Assembly (NCBI GenBank): GCA_020638155.1
Contig: JACKJB010000001.1
Coordinates: 1,116,001 to 1,180,000, forward strand
Direction of reading: 5' to 3'
DNA from: Rhodospirillales bacterium
GTDB taxonomy: Bacteria > Pseudomonadota > Alphaproteobacteria > Micavibrionales > Micavibrionaceae
Length of the DNA: 64,000 nt
This document shows positions 24,698 to 33,949 of this stretch, one piece after another (the first letter of the stretch is position 1; each line of letters opens with the position of its first letter). Made by a program: the position numbers and the translations under genes. The notes under the pieces are model-generated. The model searched no databases. It was not told where the DNA came from and saw only the letters and a program-made list of their open reading frames with translations.

Positions 24698-26998
24698 ATG
24701 TCCAACAAAGCCGAATTAAAAACAACGACAACAAAACTGTCCAATTCTGTTCAGGACCTGATCCGTCAGGGCATTTCCTTTGGCGATGCAAAGCTGTTTA
24801 GTGCCGCTGTCTCCTGTCTCCGGGACGCTTTAAAAAAGGATCCGGACAACATAGAGGCCTTAAGCTATCTGGCCGATGCCTATATCGCCCAGGACAATCT
24901 CCAGGAGGCTGCAGACACCCTGAATCAATTGATGGAAAAAGACCCCGAAAATGAAAATAAATGGGGCTTCAAGATTGCTAAATGTTACATCGCAGGCGGT
25001 GTTCCCGAAGTGGGGCTGGTATTGCTTATGCGGATCGTCATAGATACGCCTGACGATCGCGAAGTTTTAACTGCGCTGGGCTCCTGCTACCACCTGATGG
25101 GGCAGTACGGCGAAGCCTCTGAAAGCTTTGAACTGGCCCTCCGGCAATATGACTCTCCTCCGAATGCCCTGATTAGTTCATATTGCGGCGCGCTCATAAA
25201 AAATAATGAAACCGATAAAGCGCTTTCCTATCTTGATGAAGCTTTCAAGAAAACCGGGAGCAACGAAATCAAACATATGCAAGCGGTCATACACTTCCAT
25301 ATAGGAAATATCGACCAAAGCCTCGTGTGCGTAGAGCAAATAATGGACTCCGACCCGCCGCATGACAACAAGACCCTCAGCGATGCCCTGGCCCTGGCAG
25401 CAAGCATGCTTATGAAGCATGAACAATATGACAGAGCGGTTCCCTATTTCCGCCGTATTATTGATGATCCGCTGTTTTTAAAGCATCAGGATCAAGCTTA
25501 TATTTTAAACGCTTTAGGCGTCTGCTATAGTCGGCTTGACCAGAAAGAAGACGCGCATGCCGCCTTTAAAAAAGCGTTTCATTCAAAGCCAAGCGATCAT
25601 GTCATTTATACAAACTACCTGCATTCTTTCGACAAGATAAAGAACCCCCATGAATTAATTAATGCGACACGCATCTTTCGTGACAAAATGCGGGACTCAA
25701 TCGACGTTGCACGTTTGTACGCGTCGAGAACTGATCCCAAACCACTATTAATGGAGGCATCGGTTGACCTGAAGCTGACAACCGACAGTCAGATCAAAAT
25801 CATCGAGATCAATAATCTCTATATGTCGGGCTTTAGCGGCTATAAGCGCGCTTACGGCATCGACATGATGGATGATAATATCGAGCCATATCATGATGAA
25901 CTCGCAGAAGAACTCACGGCTCGTTTTAAAGCAAACCCGAAAATTGACATCGTGACACCACAATGGGCTTCAAATAAAACGATTTATTACTGCAATGCTG
26001 TCTGGGATAACAAAAATGTTTACAGCGGTTCGGTTGCATGGCACGCCGCAGAAAGCCGGAAAGACTATCTACATCTGACCACCCCGGTAAAATACAAAGA
26101 TATGTTTCCCGGTACACTTGTCATCGCCCGTGATGAGGGGTTAACCCCGTCAGAACTAAAACGCCGCCTTGAGCGCCTTTATGACGCCCCGCTTGATGAG
26201 AGCCAGGATTTTATCCTTAAGCCATGTAACGATAGCGTCGGAAACGGTGTCGAGCTGGTCAACGGCAAGGATATTGTGGCAAGGTTGCACGAAATCACGT
26301 CCCGGACCGTTGCAGAAGACGATTACTGGCAGGACAATCTTTACCCGAATGTCATCGTACAGGAATGTGTACGGTCCAAACCTGTGGAAGCGGATAACGG
26401 CAACACCTATGACGGCACGATGCGCATTGCTTTCACCGCCGTTGTCTCCCCGGACCGGAAAACAGTTGAATCCATCCGCTTTCACGGCGGGTACTGGAAA
26501 CTGCCTTCTCAGCCTATAGACCATGAAGACCGCCGCAATGCGATTGTATCTTTCCCGCCGCACAAACTTTCGAAAATAGCCAATAGCGCTTTCAGGGACT
26601 CTATTCCCGTTTCGGCAAAGGTCAGTGATGATGATTACGATACAAGCTGCCGGCAGCTCGAGACATGGCTGCGCGGAACCTTGCCGTCTTACGCGCAAAG
26701 CCCGGACAAGACAAAAGCCCAGGTCCTGAAAATGCTCAGCAGCCGCTACCATAACCAGCGAGCCTTAGGGATTGAACTCGCTACCAGCTTCAGCGTCGGC
26801 ACAACCTTGCAACATCTTTGCGGTTCGGCGCAAACGAGGCTCGCCTTTGAACGGGCGACCACGACATTGAATCCTCCTGACGCTGCGACCGTTTATCTCT
26901 ACACTATGACTTGGCCGGACAGAAACCTTTCCAGCCATATCAAACTGCTCGTCAGCCGTGACAATCGCTTTCTTAACAACGCAACATACCACCCATGA
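24698..26998 (+). CDS. TPR-repeat protein with C-terminal ATP-grasp-like domain
   Basis: The 766-aa protein starts at ATG 24698 behind a GAGG site; the frame open to 24539 lies over the ABC gene. Residues 10-330 hold about eight TPR units (for example ALSYLADAYIAQDNLQEAADT). Residues about 345-700 resemble an ATP-grasp enzyme: KIIEINNLYMSGFSG, then FILKPCNDSVGNGVELV (ATP-binding lysine/glycine loop, about residue 505), NVIVQECVRS (about 550) and DGTMRIAFTAVV with SIRFHGGYWKLP. ATP-grasp enzymes ligate a carboxylate to an amine or thiol; the substrate here is unknown. Its stop overlaps the start of the TsaE-like gene by 4 bases (ATGA), implying coupled translation. I know of no described system with this pairing. 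Confidence 0.75.
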   Translation: MSNKAELKTTTTKLSNSVQDLIRQGISFGDAKLFSAAVSCLRDALKKDPDNIEALSYLADAYIAQDNLQEAADTLNQLMEKDPENENKWGFKIAKCYIAGGVPEVGLVLLMRIVIDTPDDREVLTALGSCYHLMGQYGEASESFELALRQYDSPPNALISSYCGALIKNNETDKALSYLDEAFKKTGSNEIKHMQAVIHFHIGNIDQSLVCVEQIMDSDPPHDNKTLSDALALAASMLMKHEQYDRAVPYFRRIIDDPLFLKHQDQAYILNALGVCYSRLDQKEDAHAAFKKAFHSKPSDHVIYTNYLHSFDKIKNPHELINATRIFRDKMRDSIDVARLYASRTDPKPLLMEASVDLKLTTDSQIKIIEINNLYMSGFSGYKRAYGIDMMDDNIEPYHDELAEELTARFKANPKIDIVTPQWASNKTIYYCNAVWDNKNVYSGSVAWHAAESRKDYLHLTTPVKYKDMFPGTLVIARDEGLTPSELKRRLERLYDAPLDESQDFILKPCNDSVGNGVELVNGKDIVARLHEITSRTVAEDDYWQDNLYPNVIVQECVRSKPVEADNGNTYDGTMRIAFTAVVSPDRKTVESIRFHGGYWKLPSQPIDHEDRRNAIVSFPPHKLSKIANSAFRDSIPVSAKVSDDDYDTSCRQLETWLRGTLPSYAQSPDKTKAQVLKMLSSRYHNQRALGIELATSFSVGTTLQHLCGSAQTRLAFERATTTLNPPDAATVYLYTMTWPDRNLSSHIKLLVSRDNRFLNNATYHP

Positions 26999-27594
26999 TT
27001 ACGATGCACCCCGAATGGACACATATCTATTTAGGCCGCAAGGCCCTGTGTCACCATTTCAGGGTTGCCAGCGCCGAAGATATGGGTGATTTGGGAAAGG
27101 CCTTCGCACAAGCTCTTGTTGACTTTCGGCGACACAGCAAGACGCATGGCCGTGAAATAACCATCGGAATTAAAGCGACACCGGGCACAGGGAAGACCTC
27201 ATTTATCCAGGGAATCCTTGATTGCTTCCCAAACAAGACGTCAGTTGAAAGCGCCAGCGGTATCAGGCCACAAAACATCTGGAATTGCGGCAGAAAAGGA
27301 TGGATCCGAAATTATGATGCAAAAGAAGACAACCTTTTTACAGGCCTTCCGTCATATCTAAGAGGCACTTCCGTACGTCACAAGCATGGCTTGCCGTTTA
27401 TCGACCTTATAGAACACCCCGCTGAAGATAAAATTCACAGGCGCTTTAATGCTCTGGTCCTGATGAACCGCACAGACATTTATAGTGATGAGTGCCCGCG
27501 CGATGTGACCTTCGTTGTTATGCCGTCCCAGACCAAAGGCCCCGGCTTCCAGAAATTCTTAAAGCAGGCTGCCCCGTTCGCCGTAAAGCCCTAA
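26995..27594 (+). CDS. TsaE-like P-loop NTPase, 199 aa
   Basis: A Walker A motif ATPGTGKTSF (about residues 60-69) is preceded by AEDMGDLGKAFAQAL. It is followed by IQGIL, then by PFIDLIEHPAED (about residue 135). The order resembles TsaE, the t6A-synthesis ATPase: SxxxTxxLGxxLAxxL, GxxGAGKTxFxxGI, HxDLYR. It differs in having a longer central part and a divergent C-terminus (TFVVMPSQTKGPGFQKFL). It is probably not the housekeeping tsaE. It is translationally coupled to the TPR/ATP-grasp gene. The first ATG (26995) and the one at 27004 are both possible starts. Confidence 0.7.
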   Translation: MITMHPEWTHIYLGRKALCHHFRVASAEDMGDLGKAFAQALVDFRRHSKTHGREITIGIKATPGTGKTSFIQGILDCFPNKTSVESASGIRPQNIWNCGRKGWIRNYDAKEDNLFTGLPSYLRGTSVRHKHGLPFIDLIEHPAEDKIHRRFNALVLMNRTDIYSDECPRDVTFVVMPSQTKGPGFQKFLKQAAPFAVKP

Positions 27595-27647
27595 GCGGCC
27601 TTACCGATAAAACCGCCGGACTGCATGTTCCAGAGCCTTGCGTATTT
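27591..27647 (-). pseudogene. Remnant of an ABC exporter C-terminus
   Basis: The minus strand encodes KYARLWNMQSGGFIGKAA followed by TAG. It is nearly identical to the C-terminal KDGHYARLWALQSGGFIG of the intact exporter at 22771-24567. The reading frame is lost immediately upstream, where a family-A hairpin fragment (27649-27670) and then the ftsY stop occur. Only about 18 codons survive. It overlaps the last bases of the TsaE-like gene. Confidence 0.85.
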
Positions 27648-27648
27648 T

Positions 27649-27670
27649 CCCTCTCCCTGAAGGGAAAGGG
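27649..27670. repeat. Single hairpin of repeat family A
   Basis: CCCTCTCCCTGAAGGGAAAGGG is one end-hairpin of the family-A element. It lies exactly at the breakpoint between the ABC remnant and ftsY and may also act as the ftsY transcription stop. Confidence 0.8.
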
Positions 27671-27680
27671 CGGGATAGGA

Positions 27681-28883
27681 TCAGGAACGGGAAAGCCCAA
27701 CCAGAGACCGCGCGAAGTCGCTGGCGTTAAAAGGTTGCAGGTCGCCGATTTGTTCACCGACACCGACCATATGGATCGGCAGGCCGAACTGGTCGGCGAG
27801 ACTGACGACGATGCCGCCTTTGGCGCTGCCGTCCAGCTTTGTGACAATCAGCCCGGTGACATTAACCATGTCCTTGAAGGTTCGTACCTGTTCTACCGCA
27901 TTCTGGCCGGTCGTCGCATCGAGGACCAGCAGGACATTATGCGGCAGGCTTTCATCCTGCTTTTTCAGGACGCGAACGATTTTCTCAAGCTCGGCCATCA
28001 GGTTGGCTTTGTTATGCAGGCGGCCCGCCGTGTCGATAAACAGGACGTCCGTTCCTTCCGCTTTGGCTTTTTCGTATGACTCGTATGCCACGGCGGCGGC
28101 ATCGGCCCCGATCTCTTTTTTCACCAGCGGACACCCGGCGCGCTGCGACCAGATTTCGAGCTGTTCCACCGCGGCGGCCCGGAATGTATCGCCCGCGGCC
28201 AGCATGACTTTCCTACCATCCCTGCTTTGCAGTTCATGCGCGACCTTGCCAATGGTTGTGGTTTTCCCGACGCCGTTGACGCCGCAGACAAGGATCACCG
28301 ACAGATCATGATCGTAAGTCATCGGCCGGGCGACAGGTTCAAGGATCGCGGTGATCTGCTGTGCCAGCGCTTCGCGGATTTCTTCTTCGCTGATATCCTT
28401 GCCGAAGCGGTCCTGGCCGAACTCTTCCACCAGCCGCGCCGCCGTTTTCGGGCCGAGATCGGCGGTAATCAGCAGTTCTTCAAGCTCGTCCAGCATATCC
28501 TGGTCGAGCTTTTTCTTGGTGACAAGGTCAGTGATGCCTTGTGTGAATTTCGCGGAGGATTTGGACAGCCCCCCGGTCAGGCGTGACAGCCAGCCGGATT
28601 TGCTCTCCCCCTCCTCCGCATCAGGCTTTTTTGCAGGTTTGGTCTCCTGCTCATCATCCATCGGCGGATGAGATGCGTGTTCGGGCACGGGCGTTTCGTC
28701 GAGGTCTTCGAGCACTTCGGTCTCGGTTTCCTCGAACAGCTCGTGTTCCTGGTCTTCGGTCAGGTCCGCGTCATATTCGACAGGCGGTTCGATCTCAGGT
28801 TCGCCGGGATGATGGATGATCTTGTCTTCCGCATCCTGCGCCTCCTGCTCTTCCGCGTTTTTCTTCTTACGCCAGAAAATCAT
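27681..28883 (-). CDS. ftsY: Signal recognition particle receptor FtsY
   Basis: This SRP-GTPase docks SRP-ribosome complexes at the inner membrane. An acidic N-terminal A domain (about residues 8-100) precedes the N and G domains. G-domain motifs are GVNGVGKTTTIGK, DTAGRLHNK, TKLDGSAKGG and the C-terminal VGVGEQIGDLQPF. The ATG at 28883 (MIFWRKKK) has an AAGGAGG site; the longer frame to 28928 is not needed. Its partner ffh is at 37974. Confidence 0.96.
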   Translation of the reverse strand: MIFWRKKKNAEEQEAQDAEDKIIHHPGEPEIEPPVEYDADLTEDQEHELFEETETEVLEDLDETPVPEHASHPPMDDEQETKPAKKPDAEEGESKSGWLSRLTGGLSKSSAKFTQGITDLVTKKKLDQDMLDELEELLITADLGPKTAARLVEEFGQDRFGKDISEEEIREALAQQITAILEPVARPMTYDHDLSVILVCGVNGVGKTTTIGKVAHELQSRDGRKVMLAAGDTFRAAAVEQLEIWSQRAGCPLVKKEIGADAAAVAYESYEKAKAEGTDVLFIDTAGRLHNKANLMAELEKIVRVLKKQDESLPHNVLLVLDATTGQNAVEQVRTFKDMVNVTGLIVTKLDGSAKGGIVVSLADQFGLPIHMVGVGEQIGDLQPFNASDFARSLVGLSRS

Positions 28884-28945
28884 AATGGCCTCCTTGGTTT
28901 GAACTGGAGCCATCATATTACCGTTCATAGGATTTGGGAAGGTTA

Positions 28946-29704
28946 TTATGCCTGCGGAACACTAGGTTTTTGTGGGTTTTGAGCTACATTTAACGCATTC
29001 GCGACAGCAACTTTGTACCGGGCGTCTTTTTGCGCTTTATCGAGATACATGTTGGCATCGGCTTCCTCGATCATCGTTTCGGCCAGCTGTATTAAATCAT
29101 CTTCGGCACAGATGCTCTCTCCCTGAAGATGAGAAAAGCCAATACTTGCGCCGACAGGATGGGGGGTACTATCCTTGTCCCAGAAAACCAGCGGCGGAGG
29201 ACCGTTCAGCGCCTGACGAATTTTCTGGCGCACACGGTTCTCGTCCAGGATTTCATCTTTGCCATGGGCCAGCAGCAACATCATTTCATCCCCGCCATAC
29301 CGGCAAACCGTATCGGTTCCCCGGAACGCCTCCTGCAGCCTTTTGCCAACCTGCCGCAAAGCGTCATCCCCGGCGACATGCCCGCATTTATCATTCACGG
29401 CCTTAAACCAGTCGAGATCCACCATGACAACGGTCAGCGCCATATCCCCATAACGTTTCATACTTTCCAGACGGCCGTTCAGGTCATACATCATTCCGGC
29501 GCGGTTTGGCAGACGGGTTAGCGGATCGGTCAGGGCCAAGGTCTTTAGCTGGCGTTTTTCTTCCCGCGCTTCTGCAAATGCGTGCTCCACCTTACCGGCG
29601 GCGGCCAGAAGCTTGTCCCGCACGGCGTCAGGCAGTCCCGCAGCGATCTCATAGATATCGCTGATCGACTCGTGAAACTCTAATTCAGGTGGTTTTTCCG
29701 CCAT
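28946..29704 (-). CDS. Diguanylate cyclase (GGDEF domain, variant GGDEM)
   Basis: The 252-aa protein has a helical N-terminal region (residues 1-60) and a GGDEF domain. Visible are ALTDPLTRLPNRAGM, VDLDWFKAVNDKCGHVAGDDAL and CRYGGDEMMLL. The active-site loop reads GGDEM instead of GGDEF; the catalytic Gly-Gly-Asp-Glu core is intact, so activity is plausible. An inhibitory I-site RGTD lies five residues before it. There is no membrane segment. An HD-GYP protein at 49378 could degrade its product, cyclic di-GMP. Confidence 0.9.
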   Translation of the reverse strand: MAEKPPELEFHESISDIYEIAAGLPDAVRDKLLAAAGKVEHAFAEAREEKRQLKTLALTDPLTRLPNRAGMMYDLNGRLESMKRYGDMALTVVMVDLDWFKAVNDKCGHVAGDDALRQVGKRLQEAFRGTDTVCRYGGDEMMLLLAHGKDEILDENRVRQKIRQALNGPPPLVFWDKDSTPHPVGASIGFSHLQGESICAEDDLIQLAETMIEEADANMYLDKAQKDARYKVAVANALNVAQNPQKPSVPQA

Positions 29705-29755
29705 CTACCCTCTTATCTCTATGCCCGATTATAGAAACAAGAGGTTAAAAGGTAC

Positions 29756-30178
29756 TTAAGAGGCAAGCTGGCGCTTGATTTCCAGCATTTTCAGGGCCGC
29801 CTGCGCAGCACCGCCGCCCTTGTCTTTTTCGCTGCGGCGGGCCCGGGCGAGCGCCTGCGCTTCGTTTTCGACGGTGATAATTCCGTTCCCCAGCGCCAGC
29901 TCATGTTCCAGCACAAGATCATAGACGCCGCGCGCGCTTTCATTGCAGACAAGATCATAATGGCTGGTTTCACCGCGGATCACACAGCCCAGTACGACAT
30001 AGGCGTCATATTTATCACTCATCGCCATTTTTAAGGCCGCAGGCACTTCGAACGCCCCCGGCACGGTGATGAGATCATAGCTCGCCCCGGCGTCATCCAG
30101 CGCATGTTTAGCGCCATCCAGAAGACCGTCGCTGATATGGTCGTAAAAACGGGATTCAATAATCAGGACATGGGTCAT
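29756..30178 (-). CDS. ribH: 6,7-dimethyl-8-ribityllumazine synthase
   Basis: The enzyme makes lumazine from 5-amino-6-ribitylaminouracil and the RibB product. The 140-aa protein has [20 protein letters not shown] and the [17 protein letters not shown] region. The ATG overlaps the ribB stop by 4 bases, showing coupling in a ribE-ribB-ribH operon on the minus strand. No ribD or ribA is present here. Confidence 0.96.
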   Translation of the reverse strand: MTHVLIIESRFYDHISDGLLDGAKHALDDAGASYDLITVPGAFEVPAALKMAMSDKYDAYVVLGCVIRGETSHYDLVCNESARGVYDLVLEHELALGNGIITVENEAQALARARRSEKDKGGGAAQAALKMLEIKRQLAS

Positions 30179-30834
30179 ACGTTATGCTCCTTGCGATATT
30201 CAACCAGATCGCAGATCTTGCCGATCTTCAGGCCGAATTCCTCAGCGAACAGGATCAGGTCCGGCAAGCGGGCCATCGTCCCGTCGTTATTCATGATTTC
30301 ACACAGCACCCCGGCAGAGCTGTAGCCCGCAAGGCGCGCGATATCGACCGTGGCCTCGGTATGGCCGATCCGGTTCAGCACGCCCCCGTCTACGGCACGC
30401 AGCGGGAAGATATGCCCCGGCGTTGCCAGATCGTCCGGGCGACCGGCCGGGTTCACAGCGGTGCGGATCGTGTGGGCACGGTCGGCGGCGGAAATGCCCG
30501 TTGTGACACCTTCGCGGGCTTCGATCGACACGGTAAAGGCCGTCTGGAAACGCGACGTATTGCGGGTCACCATCATCGGCAGTTCAAGACGGTCGATCAT
30601 TTCGCCCGCCATCGCCAGGCACACAAGCCCGCGCCCGTACATGGTCATAAAATTGATGATTTCGGGCGTCACCGCATCGGCGGGAATAAACAGGTCGCCC
30701 TCGTTTTCGCGGTCTTCGTCATCGACCAGGATCACCATACGCCCCTGCCGCGCTTCTTCGATCACGGTTTCGATATCGCTTAACGGGCTGGCCTTGCGGC
30801 GCTCCAACGGGATAATGATCTTGTCTGCGGTCAT
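30175..30834 (-). CDS. ribB: 3,4-dihydroxy-2-butanone 4-phosphate synthase
   Basis: The 219-aa enzyme converts ribulose 5-phosphate to the four-carbon riboflavin precursor and formate. The [11 protein letters not shown] metal/substrate loop (about residue 38), [21 protein letters not shown] and the [14 protein letters not shown] block are complete. It is a stand-alone RibB without the fused GTP cyclohydrolase II domain common in many bacteria. It overlaps ribE by 4 bases upstream and ribH by 4 bases downstream. Confidence 0.96.
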   Translation of the reverse strand: MTADKIIIPLERRKASPLSDIETVIEEARQGRMVILVDDEDRENEGDLFIPADAVTPEIINFMTMYGRGLVCLAMAGEMIDRLELPMMVTRNTSRFQTAFTVSIEAREGVTTGISAADRAHTIRTAVNPAGRPDDLATPGHIFPLRAVDGGVLNRIGHTEATVDIARLAGYSSAGVLCEIMNNDGTMARLPDLILFAEEFGLKIGKICDLVEYRKEHNV

Positions 30835-31448
30835 GCGGCGTCCTGTTTTTCTATCGGTTCTTCTTTGCCAAGGATACGGGCAACATAGCGGGCCATCATG
30901 TCGGCTTCAATATTGACCTTATCGCCGGTCTTCCAGCGGTTGATGCTGGTCACTTCCCATGTATGCGGGATGATGCAGACGCTAAAGCAGCTACCGTCCA
31001 CTTCGTTAACCGTCAGCGATATCCCGGCCAGCGCGACCGAACCTTTTGGAGCGATATACTGTGCCAGGTGATCCGGAACCCGGAACACCAGCCTGTGTGC
31101 TTCGCCGTCACGGGCGACTTCTTCGAGCACGGCGACGCCGTCCACGTGGCCGGTCACCATATGCCCGCCCATTTCATCCCCAATCCGCAGCGACGGCTCA
31201 AGGTTGATTTTGGTGCCTTCTTTCCAGTCGCCGACCGTGGTTTTCGACAGGGTTTCATTTGTGGCCTCAACGGCAAAGCAGCCGCCTTCCTTATCCACAA
31301 CGGTCAGGCAGCAGCCATCACAGGCGATCGATGCGCCAATATCCATTTTCGACACATCCAGATGCGTACCGATCAGCATCCGGCGGATGCCGTTTTTATC
31401 CTGTACCCTTGTGATTTCGCCAGTGTCGCGCACGATGCCGGTAAACAT
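30831..31448 (-). CDS. ribE: Riboflavin synthase, alpha subunit
   Basis: This is the trimeric enzyme that dismutates two lumazines into riboflavin. Two repeated lumazine-binding barrels are visible: MFTGIV...[12 protein letters not shown] in the first and [15 protein letters not shown] in the second. The 205-aa length is typical. It is the first gene of the rib operon. No FMN riboswitch was recognised in the short 18-base gap to mtaB, so regulation must lie upstream of mtaB or be constitutive. Confidence 0.95.
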   Translation of the reverse strand: MFTGIVRDTGEITRVQDKNGIRRMLIGTHLDVSKMDIGASIACDGCCLTVVDKEGGCFAVEATNETLSKTTVGDWKEGTKINLEPSLRIGDEMGGHMVTGHVDGVAVLEEVARDGEAHRLVFRVPDHLAQYIAPKGSVALAGISLTVNEVDGSCFSVCIIPHTWEVTSINRWKTGDKVNIEADMMARYVARILGKEEPIEKQDAA

Positions 31449-31466
31449 GGGAGCCTCGCCTTCTTT

Positions 31467-32723
31467 TTAATTCCCGACAACATGCCCGCATAGCATGCCG
31501 CCGTCAATCTTTGTTGTCTTTACGGTAACCAGATGGCCCGGCTCGATCTCTTTGTCCAGACGCACAGGCGCAAAATGCTCCGTATGCCCAACATTTCCTT
31601 TTTCAACAATAACTTGCCTTTGTTGCTTCACGTGAAGCTTTAGGAATTTTTGTTGCTGTTTATCGCCCAGTTCCCGCAGCCGGGCCGCGCGTTCCTTGCG
31701 GATATCACCGGGAAGCTGTGGCATTTTCGCCGCCGGGGTGCCTTTGCGGGCCGAATACGGGAAAACATGCAGGAAGGTCAAATCGCATTCTTCTACGATT
31801 TTCAATGAGTTATCGAACATTTCTTCGGTTTCCGTCGGGAACCCGGCAATGATATCCGCGCCGAACGCCATATCAGGGCGGTAAGAGCGCGCCCGCTCAC
31901 AAACATCGATGACGTCCTGCCGGAGGTGACGGCGCTTCATCCGCTTTAAAATCATGTCGTCCCCGGCCTGCAAGGATAAATGCAGGTGCGGCATCAGGCG
32001 CGGCTCTTCCGCGATCAGGCGCCATAAATCATCGTCGATCTCTACCGGATCAAGCGAGGACAGGCGCAGGCGCGGCAAATCCGGTACGAGCGCCAGGACA
32101 CGGCGGATCATCTGCCCCAGCGACGGGCTGCCCGGCAGGTCCGCGCCATAAGAGGTGACGTCCACGCCGGTAAAGACGACTTCTTTGTAGCCGCTTTCCA
32201 CCAAGGCTTTGACCTGCTGCGCGATTTCACCCATCGGCACGGAGCGGGAGTTGCCCCTTCCGTAAGGGATGATGCAAAAGGTACAGCGGTGATCGCAGCC
32301 ATTTTGAACCTGCACAAAGGCCCGCGCCCGCCCGTCAAACCCTTCGATCAGGTGCGCGGCGGTTTCCTTGACGGCCATGATGTCGTTAACGGCGACCTTT
32401 TCCGGCGGCGCGTCCGTCCATGTTTCTTCTTTTAATTTCAGATCATTACCGATTACCCGGTCAACTTCAGGCATCGCGCCGTAGCTGTCCGGGTCAATCT
32501 GGGCGGCACAGCCTGTGACAATGATCTTCGCATTGGGATTTTCACGCCGGGCACGGCGGATCGCCTGCCGGGCCTGTCGTTCGGCTTCTTTGGTCACGGC
32601 GCAGGTATTGAAGATGATAGCATCTTCCAGCCCGGCTTTGCTGGCATGGGCGCGCATGACCTCGGATTCATACGAATTGAGGCGGCAGCCAAAAGTCACG
32701 AGTTCGGGTTCTGTCTTGCTCAC
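31467..32723 (-). CDS. mtaB: tRNA t6A37 methylthiotransferase MtaB
   Basis: This radical-SAM enzyme converts t6A37 to ms2t6A37 in tRNA. The N-terminal UPF0004 domain has TFGCRLNSYES and NTCAVTKEAERQ cysteines. The radical-SAM cluster motif is CDHRCTFCIIPYGRG (three Cys, about residues 143-150). A TRAM-like domain is C-terminal. The 418-aa length fits MtaB rather than MiaB. The gene precedes the rib operon by 18 bases and may be co-transcribed with it. Confidence 0.93.
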   Translation of the reverse strand: MSKTEPELVTFGCRLNSYESEVMRAHASKAGLEDAIIFNTCAVTKEAERQARQAIRRARRENPNAKIIVTGCAAQIDPDSYGAMPEVDRVIGNDLKLKEETWTDAPPEKVAVNDIMAVKETAAHLIEGFDGRARAFVQVQNGCDHRCTFCIIPYGRGNSRSVPMGEIAQQVKALVESGYKEVVFTGVDVTSYGADLPGSPSLGQMIRRVLALVPDLPRLRLSSLDPVEIDDDLWRLIAEEPRLMPHLHLSLQAGDDMILKRMKRRHLRQDVIDVCERARSYRPDMAFGADIIAGFPTETEEMFDNSLKIVEECDLTFLHVFPYSARKGTPAAKMPQLPGDIRKERAARLRELGDKQQQKFLKLHVKQQRQVIVEKGNVGHTEHFAPVRLDKEIEPGHLVTVKTTKIDGGMLCGHVVGN

Positions 32724-32781
32724 CCCGATTAGATAAGGAAAAACCGCAGAAAAAGCAATCTTTTCGCCATCCCTTTAATCT

Positions 32782-32949
32782 CCCCTCTCCCTTTAGGGAG
32801 AGGGTTGCGCAGGCTTATCACGCCGCAGCGCAAGCGAAGGCGGATTAGCCGGAGCTGGGTGAGGGAAAACCGGATTGGCCCTCACCCACTGCAACTACAG
32901 CCGCTTAACGCGGCCTAGTTTCGTTGCCCTCTCCCTGAAGGGAGAGGGA
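32782..32949. repeat. Palindromic repeat family A, copy 3 (168 bp)
   Basis: Terminal CCCTCTCCC/GGGAGAGGG hairpins, a central GGGTGAGGG/CCCTCACCC pair and the GCGCAGGCTTATCACGC arm match copies 1 and 2. The element fills the gap between mtaB and the deacylase gene and ends 3 bases before that gene's stop codon. Confidence 0.92.
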
Positions 32950-32951
32950 GA

Positions 32952-33875
32952 TCAGGACGGCTTCAGTTTGTTGAAATAATCTGACTTCACGCCGAAATAC
33001 AGCCATTCATCGCCGACGGGGCTGTCTTCGTGCGGCATCACGACAAAGCCGTCTTCAGGCGCGACTTGCTGCCGTCCGTCATTGAAGCTCGCCAGTAATT
33101 CGCCTTTGCGCACCGGAGTCATGTTTTCCCACGGTTTGGCAAATGTGCCTTCGGCATGTTTATAGAACACTTCTTTCAGGCGGATCACACGTTCCGGGGC
33201 CTGCGACACTTTGGCAGGCTCAAACAATTCCTGGTCGATTTCGGCGATCCCAAAATATTCCAGCGCGTTAATAATCGCCTGAAACCCGATTTCTGCGACA
33301 TCGGGGTTATGATGATGCCCGCACTCAAGCGTCACGGCTTTGGCCCCATTAAGGCGGGCATATTCGGTTGTACCCTGCCCGGTGCGCGGGTCTTTTGCCT
33401 TGCTGTCGGCGCTGTCTTTATAGATATCGCTCCAGCCATGCATAAAGTTCGGTACGCCCAGCGCCCGGACATAGTCGGCTTCAGCCGGGTGTGGTGGCCC
33501 CAGGAAAATGAAAGCCTGCCCTTTCGCGGTATAGGAATGCAGATCCAAAAGCGCATCCGCTTCATCCAGCAGCGGGCACAGGACATTATGCAGGTGATCT
33601 TCGTAGAGTTCGGGCTTGTCTTTGGAAAACATCATCCGGTTCAGGTCGCGCTCGACATAGCGCGTCCCCTGCTCATAGGCCAGCGGGTTTGCAATCGGCA
33701 CAAAGCTGACCCTGCCGCCCGTGATCCTGATACGCCCTTCGTCGATATAGCCGATGGCGCGGAAAATCGCTTCGGGTCCGCAGCGCTCCGTCCCGTGCAC
33801 GGCGCCCATAATGACCAGATGCGGGCCTTCGCCAGCATTGATGCTGATAATTTCCGGTTTTGTATAATCCTGCAT
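32952..33875 (-). CDS. Succinylglutamate desuccinylase/aspartoacylase-family zinc hydrolase
   Basis: The family is M14-like and cleaves N-acyl amino acids. The zinc-binding HGTERCGPEA (about residue 28), VERDLNRMM and LLDLHSYTAKG motifs and the catalytic Glu in VTLECGHHHNPD are present. ATG 33875 (MQDYTKPE) with an AAGG site is preferred over the longer frame to 33950. It is divergent from a DUF2817 gene of the same fold class, with 74 bases between starts. Confidence 0.87.
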   Translation of the reverse strand: MQDYTKPEIISINAGEGPHLVIMGAVHGTERCGPEAIFRAIGYIDEGRIRITGGRVSFVPIANPLAYEQGTRYVERDLNRMMFSKDKPELYEDHLHNVLCPLLDEADALLDLHSYTAKGQAFIFLGPPHPAEADYVRALGVPNFMHGWSDIYKDSADSKAKDPRTGQGTTEYARLNGAKAVTLECGHHHNPDVAEIGFQAIINALEYFGIAEIDQELFEPAKVSQAPERVIRLKEVFYKHAEGTFAKPWENMTPVRKGELLASFNDGRQQVAPEDGFVVMPHEDSPVGDEWLYFGVKSDYFNKLKPS

Positions 33876-33949
33876 ACTGCCTTGTAATCTATTTTTCGTA
33901 ATTGTCAAAATATTTGACTTTAGACACGCCTTTTCGTTATGACTATTCA

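Noticed and set aside
28946..29704. Calling the GGDEM protein an inactive cyclase
   Set aside because: The first four catalytic residues and the I-site are intact; substitution of the last Phe alone does not prove loss of activity.
31449..31466. FMN riboswitch before ribE
   Set aside because: Only 18 bases separate mtaB and ribE, too short for an RFN element.
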